A stretch of DNA of 49,711 nucleotides from positions 1-49,711 of the forward strand of contig NZ_JAKKFI010000091.1 in assembly GCF_022230955.1 (NCBI RefSeq), in the 5' to 3' direction. Numbering within the stretch: position 1 is the first letter of the stretch; every line of letters starts with the position of its first letter. Both the position numbers and the translations under genes were made by a program. The notes under the pieces are model-generated. The model was given only the letters and a program-made list of their open reading frames with translations, was not told the DNA's origin and searched no databases. Of this stretch, positions 14,496 to 22,243 are shown piece after piece. The stretch is from Micromonospora cabrerizensis. GTDB taxonomy: Bacteria; Actinomycetota; Actinomycetes; Mycobacteriales; Micromonosporaceae.

Positions 14496-15679
14496 CGGGC
14501 ATGACCACCGACGCCGGGGACCTCCGTGAACTGACCGTCGGCACCGGGGCCGGGCTGGTCGCCGGCACCGGCGACCAGCAGCTCGGCACCGACATGGTGT
14601 TGAACATCGGCCCGCAGCACCCCTCCACGCACGGTGTGCTGCGGCTGAAGCTGGTGCTCGACGGCGAGCGGGTGGTCGCCTGCGAACCGATCATCGGTTA
14701 CATGCACCGGGGCGCGGAGAAGCTGTTCGAGGTGCGTGACTACCGGCAGATCATCGTGCTGGCGAACCGGCACGACTGGCTGTCGGCGTTCTCCAACGAG
14801 CTGGGTGTGGTGCTCGCGGTGGAACGCCTGATGGGCATGGAGGTGCCGGAGCGGGCCACCTGGCTGCGGATGGCGCTCGCGGAGCTGAACCGGGTGCTCA
14901 ACCACCTGATGTTCCTCGGCTCGTACCCGCTGGAGATCGGGGCGATCACGCCGATCTTCTACGCCTTCCGGGAGCGGGAGACGATCCAGGCCGTGATGGA
15001 GGAGGTCTCCGGCGGCCGGATCCACTACATGTTCAACCGGGTGGGCGGCCTCAAGGAAGAGGTGCCGTACGGCTGGACCGGTCGGGCCCGCGCGGCGATC
15101 GGTGAGGTACGCCGGCGGTTGCCCGACCTGGACCACCTGATCCGGCGCAACGAGATCTTCCTGGCCCGGACGGTGGGCGTGGGCGTGCTGTCCGCCGCGG
15201 ACGCCGCCGCGTTCGGGGCGTCCGGGCCGGTCGCCCGCGCCTCCGGGCTCGACCTGGACCTGCGCCGCGACGACCCCTACCTGGCGTACGACGAGCTGGA
15301 CGTGCCGGTGGTCACCCGCACCGCCGGCGACTGCCACGCGCGCTTCGAGGTGCTGCTGGACCAGGTGTACGCGTCGCTCGACCTCGCCGAGCAGTGCCTC
15401 AACCGGGTGGACCAGCTGACCGGGCCGATCAACACCCGGCTACCGAAGGTACTCAAGGCGCCGGAGGGGCACACGTACGCCTGGACGGAGAACCCGCTCG
15501 GCATCAACGGCTACTACCTGGTGTCCCGGGGTGAGAAGACGCCGTGGCGGTTGAAGTTGCGCACCGCCTCGTACGCGAACGTGCAGGCGCTGGCCACCCT
15601 GCTCCCCGGCTGCCTGGTGCCGGACCTGATCGCGATCCTCGGCTCGATGTTCTTCGTGGTCGGCGACATCGACAAGTGA
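14492..15679 (+). CDS. nuoD2: Solitary NADH-quinone oxidoreductase subunit D paralogue (NuoD2)
   Basis: A 395-aa complex I 49-kDa-type subunit with no other nuo gene nearby. Family motifs are MVLNIGPQHPSTHGVLRLKL, GYMHRGAEKLFE, AELNRVLNHLMFLG and the C-terminal LIAILGSMFFVVGDIDK. In canonical NuoD the quinone-contacting Tyr lies in a motif like RMDYL; here the aligned motif is NRHDWL, with Trp. This matches my recollection of a separate actinomycete NuoD2 group. The start ATG 14492 overlaps the methyltransferase stop (ATGA); ATG 14501 is an alternative. Function is uncertain: spare complex I subunit, part of a partial complex, or a different quinone-linked role. Confidence 0.9.
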   Translation: MTGMTTDAGDLRELTVGTGAGLVAGTGDQQLGTDMVLNIGPQHPSTHGVLRLKLVLDGERVVACEPIIGYMHRGAEKLFEVRDYRQIIVLANRHDWLSAFSNELGVVLAVERLMGMEVPERATWLRMALAELNRVLNHLMFLGSYPLEIGAITPIFYAFRERETIQAVMEEVSGGRIHYMFNRVGGLKEEVPYGWTGRARAAIGEVRRRLPDLDHLIRRNEIFLARTVGVGVLSAADAAAFGASGPVARASGLDLDLRRDDPYLAYDELDVPVVTRTAGDCHARFEVLLDQVYASLDLAEQCLNRVDQLTGPINTRLPKVLKAPEGHTYAWTENPLGINGYYLVSRGEKTPWRLKLRTASYANVQALATLLPGCLVPDLIAILGSMFFVVGDIDK

Positions 15680-15697
15680 GCCGGGCCGCCTGAGGTG

Positions 15698-17470
15698 TCA
15701 GCGCCAGCGGTCACCGGGTGGGGTGCCGCCGGCACGCGGTACGTCGTCCTGGGGCGGGTAGCCGTAGCGCTCGTCGACCCGGCGCCGACCGGCCCGTTCC
15801 GGGGCGGGTTCGGCCTGGTGGCCGCGCTGGCGTGGTGGACGCCACTCGTCCGGCACCGGGACGCCACCCACCGGCAGTGCCGGCCGGTCCGCCGGCTCGG
15901 CCCGGTGGTACGACTCGCGCTCCTCGTGCCGACGCGGCCCGTCATAGCCTCGTGGCTCCTCATGGCGGCGCGGCTCGTCGTGCGGACGCGGCCCGTCATA
16001 GCCTCGTGGCTCCTCATGGCGGCGCGGCTCGTCGTGCGGACGCGGCCCGTCATAGCCTCGTGGCTCCTCATAGCCTCGTGGCTCCTCATGGCGGCGCGGC
16101 TCCTCATGGCGCACCTCGGCCCAGCGGTCGGCCACCCGGTATTCGGTGCCGGTGGCGTCGGCGTGCACCTCGGCCCGGCGCTCGCCGACCCGCAGCTCAC
16201 GGCCGTTCTCGTCGTCACGGACGGCGGCCCACCGGTCACCGGCCCGCAACTGCGACCAGTACTCGCCGGTGTCGTCGGCCCGCAGAGGCGGCCCGGGCTG
16301 CGGCGCGGCACCAGCCCGATCGCGCTGCTCGGACCAGCCACGATCGTCCGGGCGGTCCCAGGAGGGCGGGTCGGGCCTCTCCGGGGTGCGGTGCGACCGG
16401 GCCGGGCCGGGCTCGTCGGGCTGGGCGTACGCGTCGCGCGGATCGGTCCACTCCGACTCGTCGCGGGCCGCGGGCTGGGCACCCCAGGAGCGGTTGTCGG
16501 GACGGGGCCGGTCGTCGCCGGGGCGAAGCCGGTCGTCGCCGTAGCCGGTTCCGGGGCGCTCCTCCGGCTCGCCCCTCGACCGACCGGCCGCGCGGGGATG
16601 CTCGTCCGCGCCGGCACCTCGACTCCACTCCTGCGCCGGCGGGGTCCACTGGCCCGCGTACCCGCCGCCGTAGCGCCCAGCCGGCTCGCCCGGCCCGCCG
16701 TCCACCACCGTGTGCCTGGTGGTGACGTGCACGGTCTCGGTGTGGCGGACCACGCCGCCCGGCCGGTGCGCCGGTTCGGGGCGGTCGTGCTCCCGGGGGC
16801 GGGCTGAGCCGTACGCGGCGGCGGCCGGCCGTTCCCCGCCGTACGTCCCGGGGGCGGCTGGCGGCGCCACGGCCTCCCGTGGGTACGCCGGCTCGTCGTC
16901 GTCCCGGTGCTCGGAGCGACCCCGACGGGGTGCGTCGTCCGGGCCCGCGACCCGGGCGCGGCCCGCGGGCGCGTCGCCCGGCGCCTGGACCCGGCTACGG
17001 GCCACCGGCACGTCGTCGACAGGTGGCTCGACGGCTGGCACCCGCGCCCGCCCGGTACCTGCGGGCTCGGCAGCGGGGCCGGCACCGGCGAGGGCTGCAC
17101 CGCTGGCGTCGAGACGTCGGCGGACCGCGACGATCCCCTCCTGAGCCCGCTGCGCCTGGTCGAGCGCCTGGTTGCCGCGCTGCGCGGCGGCCACGATCTC
17201 GGCGCGCAACTCCCGGCGGAGTTCCTCGATCTCATCCAGCAGCTCGTCGGCTCGTGCCGAGGCGCCCTCCGCGTCGGGACGCAACGCGATGGAGAGACCG
17301 ATCAGCACCACCGCGAGGATCGCGAGCACCGCGGCGAAGCGCAGCGGGCCGTTGCCGTCGGCGACGAGCAGGATCAGCGCCGCCACCGGCGCCAGAGCGA
17401 CGCCCGCCCAGAAGAGCATGGTCAACAGCGGTGGTTGACGTCGGGCGTCAGGGGTGGCCGGGGCTGGCAT
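15698..17470 (-). CDS. Two-helix membrane protein with coiled coil and long repetitive charged tail
   Basis: A 590-aa protein of unknown function. Two transmembrane helices (about residues 14-35 and 42-62) are followed by a coiled coil rich in Glu/Arg/Ala (about 70-125). More than 400 residues of low-complexity Pro/Arg/Asp/Glu sequence follow, with tandem RRHEEPRGYDGPRPHDEP units near residues 455-510. TGEYWSQLRAGDRWA, VRDDENGRELRVGERRAEV and GTEYRVADRWAEV form three related short blocks (about 410-455). It is probably inner-membrane anchored with a disordered cytoplasmic tail. It is convergent with nuoD2 and downstream of the ABC transporter, from which a terminator separates it. Confidence 0.75.
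   Translation of the reverse strand: MPAPATPDARRQPPLLTMLFWAGVALAPVAALILLVADGNGPLRFAAVLAILAVVLIGLSIALRPDAEGASARADELLDEIEELRRELRAEIVAAAQRGNQALDQAQRAQEGIVAVRRRLDASGAALAGAGPAAEPAGTGRARVPAVEPPVDDVPVARSRVQAPGDAPAGRARVAGPDDAPRRGRSEHRDDDEPAYPREAVAPPAAPGTYGGERPAAAAYGSARPREHDRPEPAHRPGGVVRHTETVHVTTRHTVVDGGPGEPAGRYGGGYAGQWTPPAQEWSRGAGADEHPRAAGRSRGEPEERPGTGYGDDRLRPGDDRPRPDNRSWGAQPAARDESEWTDPRDAYAQPDEPGPARSHRTPERPDPPSWDRPDDRGWSEQRDRAGAAPQPGPPLRADDTGEYWSQLRAGDRWAAVRDDENGRELRVGERRAEVHADATGTEYRVADRWAEVRHEEPRRHEEPRGYEEPRGYDGPRPHDEPRRHEEPRGYDGPRPHDEPRRHEEPRGYDGPRRHEERESYHRAEPADRPALPVGGVPVPDEWRPPRQRGHQAEPAPERAGRRRVDERYGYPPQDDVPRAGGTPPGDRWR
15934..16110. repeat. 54-bp in-frame tandem repeat
   Basis: Units start at 15934, 15988 and 16042 and are nearly identical over 54 bp (18 codons). 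Partial units follow to about 16110. They encode the EEPRGYDGPRPHDEP repeats of the membrane protein. Near-identity at DNA level points to recent slippage or recombination. Confidence 0.9.
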
Positions 17471-17525
17471 GGATGTGCAGCCTACCGAGGAGATTCGCCG
17501 GAGGGAACGGGGTCCCCGGACGCAC

Positions 17526-17558
17526 GGACGCCCCCGCCCGGTCGGGGCGGGGGCGTCC
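17526..17558 (-). terminator. Strong hairpin after the ABC substrate-binding gene
   Basis: Perfect 14-bp inverted repeat GGACGCCCCCGCCC/GGGCGGGGGCGTCC (17526-17539, 17545-17558) with a 5-nt loop, 18 nt past the stop at 17577. No U-tract. Confidence 0.8.
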
Positions 17559-17576
17559 TCAGCGCCTCGATTGAGG

Positions 17577-18581
17577 TCAGCTCGTGGCGAAGGCGCCGTC
17601 CGAGGAGAAGATCAGGCCCACGCTGATCGAACCGTCGCGCAGACCGCTCTTGGTCAGCGGGCCGCCCTGGTCCAGCGAGGAGAACTTGCCCACCGACAGC
17701 CCGTACGTCTTCTCCAGGCCCGGCTTGCAGAACGGGCGCTGCTCGCACTCCGGCGGGCCGCCCAGCACGGTCGCGCTGCCGGAGCACTTCGCGGCCAACT
17801 CGGACAGGGTCCGCACGCCGTACTTGTCGGCGAAGGCCTGGGTCACCGCGAAGGCGTTCTGGTCCTGCGCGGCGGCCGGGGTGCCGAAGGTGAGGCCGGC
17901 CTTGTCGCCCTCGGCCTTGAGCGCGGTCACCGTCGTGTTGATGTCGGGCGAGGAGATCGGCTGCGCGTTGGCGCCATTGGCCTTGGTGTTGAGGAACTCG
18001 GCCATGGTCGCCGCGTACTCCGGGACGACCTGGATCTCGCCCTTCTCCAGGGCCGGGGCGTACAGCTCGCGGTTGCCGATCTGCTGCACCTTGACCTGGT
18101 AGCCGGCGGCGCTGAGCGCGATTCGGTACAGCTCGCCCAGGATCTGACTCTCGGCGAAGTTGCCGGCGCCCACCGTGATGTCGCCGCCCGGGCCCTTGGC
18201 GATGCCCGCGGTGAGGTTGTTCGCGCCGGCGAACTCCTCCGCCGCCACCTTGGGGGTCTTGCGGTCCTCGTTGACGGCCTTGTTGAGCTGGATCAGCTTC
18301 GGGGTGTCGAGGGCGGCGGAGACCTTGTCCAGTGCGGCGATCAGCTGCGGGTTGGCCGCCTTGCTGTTGACCGCGGGAATGACGTTGTCGGAGTTCTGGA
18401 GCTTCTTGTCGTCCTGCAGAGCGATGAGCTGCTGACCGGCGACCGGGGCGCACCCGGCGCCGGAGGCGCTCGTCTGGGGTGCGTCGGTGCCGGACGAGCC
18501 GGCCCCACCGCATCCGGTGAGGAGTGCTGCCCCGGCGACGACGCCGACAGCGCCGATCGCCAGACGTGAACCTGCGCGCAT
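17577..18581 (-). CDS. Glycine betaine/choline-type ABC transporter substrate-binding lipoprotein
   Basis: A 334-aa extracytoplasmic binding protein of the OpuAC family. The N terminus is a lipoprotein signal (MRAGSRLAIGAVGVVAGAALLTGC), with the lipobox Cys at about residue 24. ITVGAGNFAESQILGELYRIAL is the family's first conserved block, and VPEYAATMAEFLN lies in the second lobe. It probably binds a quaternary-ammonium osmoprotectant, as inferred from the family. ATG 18581 has GGAAGG 7 nt upstream. It lies 200 bp downstream of the second permease, so it may have its own promoter; strong expression of the binding protein is common. A hairpin follows at 17526. Confidence 0.9.
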   Translation of the reverse strand: MRAGSRLAIGAVGVVAGAALLTGCGGAGSSGTDAPQTSASGAGCAPVAGQQLIALQDDKKLQNSDNVIPAVNSKAANPQLIAALDKVSAALDTPKLIQLNKAVNEDRKTPKVAAEEFAGANNLTAGIAKGPGGDITVGAGNFAESQILGELYRIALSAAGYQVKVQQIGNRELYAPALEKGEIQVVPEYAATMAEFLNTKANGANAQPISSPDINTTVTALKAEGDKAGLTFGTPAAAQDQNAFAVTQAFADKYGVRTLSELAAKCSGSATVLGGPPECEQRPFCKPGLEKTYGLSVGKFSSLDQGGPLTKSGLRDGSISVGLIFSSDGAFATS

Positions 18582-18781
18582 GTGCCCGCCTTCCGTGTCC
18601 CGGCGCGGCCCGTCCCGGGCCGGCCGCGTGTCCGACGGGCGATCCTGACTGTCGGCCGCCCGCGAATGTCCACCCAACATGCTCCGGAACCGACCGACAA
18701 CTTGGGATGGACTTCGTCACCCCATCGTCACCGATTTGACGGGCGTGGGTCGCCAGCTCGACGCGGGCTCACCCGGAAGGG

Positions 18782-19522
18782 TCAGGCCCTCCCGGTGGCG
18801 TCGGCGGCCCGGGGCCGACCGAGGCGCTGCCGCCCGCGCCGCAACGGCTTGGGGGTGACCAGCCGTTCGACGCCACCGAGGACCACCTCGGCCAGCAGCG
18901 CGAGCCCGGCCACCAGCACACCGCCGGCGACGATCTGCCCGCCGCCGGCCGCGATACCGATACCGAAGCCGGTCCGGATGATCTGGCCCAGGCCGCCGCC
19001 GTTGACGAAGGAGGCCAGCGCCGCGGTCGCGATCACCTGGACCGCCGCGGTGCGAAAGCCGGCCGCCAGGTAGGGCACCGCGAGAGGCAGCTCCACCCGG
19101 CGCAGCAGCTGCCCGCCGGACAGGCCCATCCCCCGGGCGGCGTCGCGGGCCTCCGGGTCCACCTGCCGCACCCCGGTGTACGCGTTGGCCAGCAGCGGCG
19201 GTACGGCGAAGACCGCCAGTGCCACCACGACCGGCGTACGCCCGAAGCCGCTGGCGAAGACCACCGGCAGGATGGTCAGCAGCGCCAGGGTGGGGATGGC
19301 CAGGGTGGCGTTGGAGATCAGCACCACGAGGCCGCCACCTCGACCGAGGTGCCCCAACCAGAGCCCGAGCGGCCAGGCCACCAGGCAGCCGAGCGCCACC
19401 GCCATCGCCGAGATCGTCAGGTGCTCACCGAGGCGGTCCAGCATGCCGCCGGGGTTGGTCCAGTTGAGTGGGTCGTTGATCCAGGTGATCGCCTGGCCGA
19501 TCGGGTTCTCCGCGACGGTCAC
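18782..19522 (-). CDS. Osmoprotectant ABC transporter permease (second)
   Basis: A 246-aa permease of the ProW/OpuCB type with about six hydrophobic helices and the binding-protein-dependent loop EARDAARGMGLSGGQLLRRVELPLAVPYLAAG, which contacts the ATPase. TAALASFVNGGGLGQIIRTG is the other conserved segment. It overlaps the preceding permease by 4 nt, so the two are translated together and probably form a heterodimeric channel. Basic C-terminal tail. Confidence 0.92.
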   Translation of the reverse strand: MTVAENPIGQAITWINDPLNWTNPGGMLDRLGEHLTISAMAVALGCLVAWPLGLWLGHLGRGGGLVVLISNATLAIPTLALLTILPVVFASGFGRTPVVVALAVFAVPPLLANAYTGVRQVDPEARDAARGMGLSGGQLLRRVELPLAVPYLAAGFRTAAVQVIATAALASFVNGGGLGQIIRTGFGIGIAAGGGQIVAGGVLVAGLALLAEVVLGGVERLVTPKPLRRGRQRLGRPRAADATGRA

Positions 19523-20205
19523 CGTGCCCTCCGTGCGGACCAGGGAGTCACCAGTCGGGCGACCAGGATGAGCAGCAGGTCGAGCACGACCGCGAGCGCC
19601 ACGCAGAGCAGCGCGGCGGTCATGATCTCAGCCTTGTAGAGGTTGTTCTGAAAACCGGCGAAGATCAACTGCCCGAGACCGCCGTGCCCGACCAGCACCC
19701 CGACTGTGACCAACGCCACGGTCGAGACGGTCGCCAACCGTACGCCGGTGACGATGCCTGGCAGGGCCAGCGGCAGATCGATCCGGAACAGCCGCCCCCA
19801 GCGGCCGTATCCCATGCCCTCGGCGGCCTCGCCGACCTCCGGAGGCACCTGGTTGAGCCCGGCCACCACGTTGCGCACGATCAGCAGCAACGCGTAGAGG
19901 ACCAGCCCGACCAGCACGGTGGTCGTCCCGGTGCCCAGGTAGGGCGCGATGAACGCGAAGAGCGCCAGTGACGGGATGGTGTAGACCACCCCGCTGACGG
20001 CGAGGATCGGGCCGGCGAGCGGACGGAACCAGTACGCCAGTACGGACAACGGCAGGGCGATCAGCACCGCGAACAGCACCGCTCGCCCGGTGAGGGAGGC
20101 GTGTTCACGCACCGCGGCGAGGATCGTGTCAGAGTTGTCCCGCACGTACTGCCAGGAGAACCAGGGGTTACCCGGGTCGGCCCGGTAGCTCAGGCGGAAG
20201 GACAT
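19519..20205 (-). CDS. Osmoprotectant ABC transporter permease (first)
   Basis: A 228-aa permease homologous to its neighbour, with the EAA-type loop VGEAAEGMGYGRWGRLFRIDLPLALPGIVTG and VGHGGLGQLIFAGF. It begins with MSFRLSYRADPGNPWFSWQYVRDN, then about six membrane helices. Its start lies only 29 bp from the divergent ATPase gene, so the two promoters must overlap, partly inside each other's coding regions. Typical OpuC-type systems have two permeases, one ATPase and one binding protein, as here. Confidence 0.92.
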   Translation of the reverse strand: MSFRLSYRADPGNPWFSWQYVRDNSDTILAAVREHASLTGRAVLFAVLIALPLSVLAYWFRPLAGPILAVSGVVYTIPSLALFAFIAPYLGTGTTTVLVGLVLYALLLIVRNVVAGLNQVPPEVGEAAEGMGYGRWGRLFRIDLPLALPGIVTGVRLATVSTVALVTVGVLVGHGGLGQLIFAGFQNNLYKAEIMTAALLCVALAVVLDLLLILVARLVTPWSARRAR

Positions 20206-20234
20206 ACGTGGACGTTACCCCGGAGGTCGCCGAC

Positions 20235-21212
20235 GTGGCCGAATCCCCTCGCGCGGCGCCGATCCGCCTACAGGGCATCCAGAAGCGCTACCCGAACGGC
20301 ACCGAGGCCGTCCGGGACCTCAGCCTGGACGTCCGTGCCGGCGAGCTGGTGGTGCTGATCGGCCCGTCCGGCTGCGGCAAGTCGACAGTGCTGCGCATGA
20401 TCAATCGCCTGATCGAGCCGACCACCGGCCGGATCCTGCTCGGCGACGAGGACGTCACCGACGTCGACCCGGTCCGACTGCGCCGCCGGATCGGCTACGT
20501 GATCCAGAACGTCGGCCTCTTTCCACACCAGACGGTGCGGGCCAACGTGGCCACCGTGCCGGGTCTGCTGCGATGGCCCAAGGGCCAGACCCGGGCACGG
20601 GTCGACGAGCTGCTCGACCTCGTCGGACTGGACCCGGCCGAGTTCGGCGGTCGCTACCCACACGAGCTGTCCGGCGGCCAGCGGCAGCGCGTCGGGGTGG
20701 CGCGCGCCCTCGCCGCCGACCCGGTGGTGCTGCTGATGGACGAGCCGTTCTCGGCCGTCGACCCGATCGTGCGGGCACGCCTCCAGGAGGAGTTCCTCCG
20801 CCTTCAGGCCGAGGTCCGCAAGACGATCGTGCTGGTCACCCACGACCTCGACGAGGCCGTCCGGCTCGGCGACCGGATCGCGGTCCTCTCCGCGGGCGGG
20901 CACCTGGAGCAGTACGACACGCCGGCCGCGTTGCTCGGCGCACCCGCCACCCCGTTCGTACGCGAGTTCGTCGGCGCCGACCGGGGCATCCGCCGGCTGG
21001 CGGTCACCCCACTCGACCGGGAGTCGCTGGAACCCGTACCGGGGGACGTCGCGGCGGACCTGCCGAGCGTCACGCTGGACGGCTCCGCGTACGACGCGCT
21101 GGCGGTGCTGCTCACCTCGGGACAGGACCAGCTCGTGGTGACCGACGGCGGCCGACCGGTGGGCACGCTCAGCCGGCAGCGACTGCTCGACCTCGGCCGC
21201 CCGGCCAACTGA
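20235..21212 (+). CDS. Osmoprotectant ABC transporter ATP-binding protein with CBS-like tail
   Basis: A 325-aa ATPase of the ProV/OpuCA family. Walker A is GPSGCGKST, the signature LSGGQRQRVGVARAL and Walker B VVLLMDEPF, followed by the switch His in VLVTHDLDEAV. After residue 240 comes one CBS-like segment (DALAVLLTSGQDQLVVTDGG); full OpuCA proteins carry two CBS domains that sense ionic strength, so this one looks shortened. GTG 20235 is chosen for its GGAGG at 8-nt spacing; GTG 20208 would leave 2 bp to the divergent permease ATG. A hairpin follows at 21222-21251. Confidence 0.92.
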   Translation: MAESPRAAPIRLQGIQKRYPNGTEAVRDLSLDVRAGELVVLIGPSGCGKSTVLRMINRLIEPTTGRILLGDEDVTDVDPVRLRRRIGYVIQNVGLFPHQTVRANVATVPGLLRWPKGQTRARVDELLDLVGLDPAEFGGRYPHELSGGQRQRVGVARALAADPVVLLMDEPFSAVDPIVRARLQEEFLRLQAEVRKTIVLVTHDLDEAVRLGDRIAVLSAGGHLEQYDTPAALLGAPATPFVREFVGADRGIRRLAVTPLDRESLEPVPGDVAADLPSVTLDGSAYDALAVLLTSGQDQLVVTDGGRPVGTLSRQRLLDLGRPAN

Positions 21213-21221
21213 CCCGATGGC

Positions 21222-21251
21222 GACCGGGCTGCCGCAGCCGGCGGCCCGGTC
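21222..21251 (+). terminator. Hairpin after the ABC ATPase gene
   Basis: Inverted repeat GACCGGGC/GCCCGGTC (21222-21229, 21244-21251), 9 nt past the stop. No U-tract. Confidence 0.5.
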
Positions 21252-21324
21252 CCGCTGCCGGTTCGCGGGGAGTCGGCTCAGGTCCAGGTGACCGCCGGTC
21301 CTCCGGACGACCGCGCCGACCAGC

Positions 21325-21816
21325 TCAGGCGCGACCGCCGAGGCTGGCGGTGCCGATGATCCACCCGGTGAGGAAGCCGTAGCCGGCACCGGTGCTGGCA
21401 TCCTGCAGGGCGCCCAGCATCGACGGGGTCGGCCCGAGCAGCGCCGCGAGCACGGCGGCGAGCCCGCCGGCCAGCACGTACGCGGCCCAGCCGGAGAAGA
21501 ACTGGCTGACCGAGCCGGGCACCCGGGCCACCTGGGCGGCGGGCAGCAGGTAGAGCAGGCCCACCGCGAGGACCACCAGGAGCACAGCCCGCACGTCGGC
21601 GGCGAACAACCCACCGGCCTGCCCGTCCGCGTCCAGCCGCCAGGCCGGCCACGCGAGCAGGCGCACGTAGAAGGCGGCGGCCGAGTCCGGGTCGGTCTGC
21701 GTACCGGCCCAGCCGGTGAACGCCGGGCTGCCACAGATGCCGACCAGCAGCAGCACGGCGAGCGCACCGGTGCCGGCCGCCGTGCCGTAACGGCCGACCG
21801 GGCCGGAGCGGTGCAT
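21325..21816 (-). CDS. Hypothetical membrane protein
   Basis: A 163-aa protein with four predicted hydrophobic helices (about residues 14-32, 70-92, 105-128 and 140-160). I recognise no family. The first loop carries TGWAGTQTDPDSAAAFYVRLLAWPAW. ATG 21816 gives a compact protein; longer in-frame starts up to 21966 would run into the next gene upstream. It is on the same strand as the following small protein but 65 bp downstream of it. Confidence 0.65.
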   Translation of the reverse strand: MHRSGPVGRYGTAAGTGALAVLLLVGICGSPAFTGWAGTQTDPDSAAAFYVRLLAWPAWRLDADGQAGGLFAADVRAVLLVVLAVGLLYLLPAAQVARVPGSVSQFFSGWAAYVLAGGLAAVLAALLGPTPSMLGALQDASTGAGYGFLTGWIIGTASLGGRA

Positions 21817-21881
21817 GAGCGACGTGATCCGCCCAGGCCCCGAGCCGGTCGCCCGCGCCGGCCTGGGCTGCCCCGAGCGGC

Positions 21882-22190
21882 TCAGTGCTTCATCAGGTAG
21901 TCGATGAAGGCGGCCCGCAGCAGAGGCGCGGACTCCTCGTAACCGTGACCGGTCAGCTCCCGCCACAGGGCGTTGGCCTCGTCGATCGTCGGGCCGATCG
22001 AGTTCGGTGCGCCGTCCAGCACCGTGGCCTCGTCCGCGTTCGGCAGACGCCGCAGCACCGACCAGTAGAACTTGACGTCGCGACGCTCCCGGGCCAGGGC
22101 GAACGCCCGCTCCCGCAGCTCCTCGGTGGACAACGCGTCGAGTTCCTCGAACGAGGTTCCGCCGGGGGCGGCGGCAGGTGTGTCGGTCAT
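21882..22190 (-). CDS. Conserved small acidic protein, unknown function
   Basis: A 102-aa soluble protein with the sequence FEELDALSTEELRERAFALAR followed by RRDVKFYWSVLRRLPNADEA. It appears all-helical and strongly acidic at the N terminus. Sequence quality and G/C-rich third positions support a real gene. I do not recognise a named domain. ATG 22190 is used; it is followed by a low-complexity Ala/Pro stretch. It lies 53 bp downstream of the polytopic membrane protein. Confidence 0.7.
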   Translation of the reverse strand: MTDTPAAAPGGTSFEELDALSTEELRERAFALARERRDVKFYWSVLRRLPNADEATVLDGAPNSIGPTIDEANALWRELTGHGYEESAPLLRAAFIDYLMKH

Positions 22191-22243
22191 GTCGCCGAGC
22201 CTAACGGTCGAGATCAGCCCCGGCTCGGCGGACGCGACGCGGC

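Noticed and set aside
15934..16110. CRISPR or intergenic tandem array
   Set aside because: In-frame 54-bp coding repeats without spacers inside a membrane protein gene.
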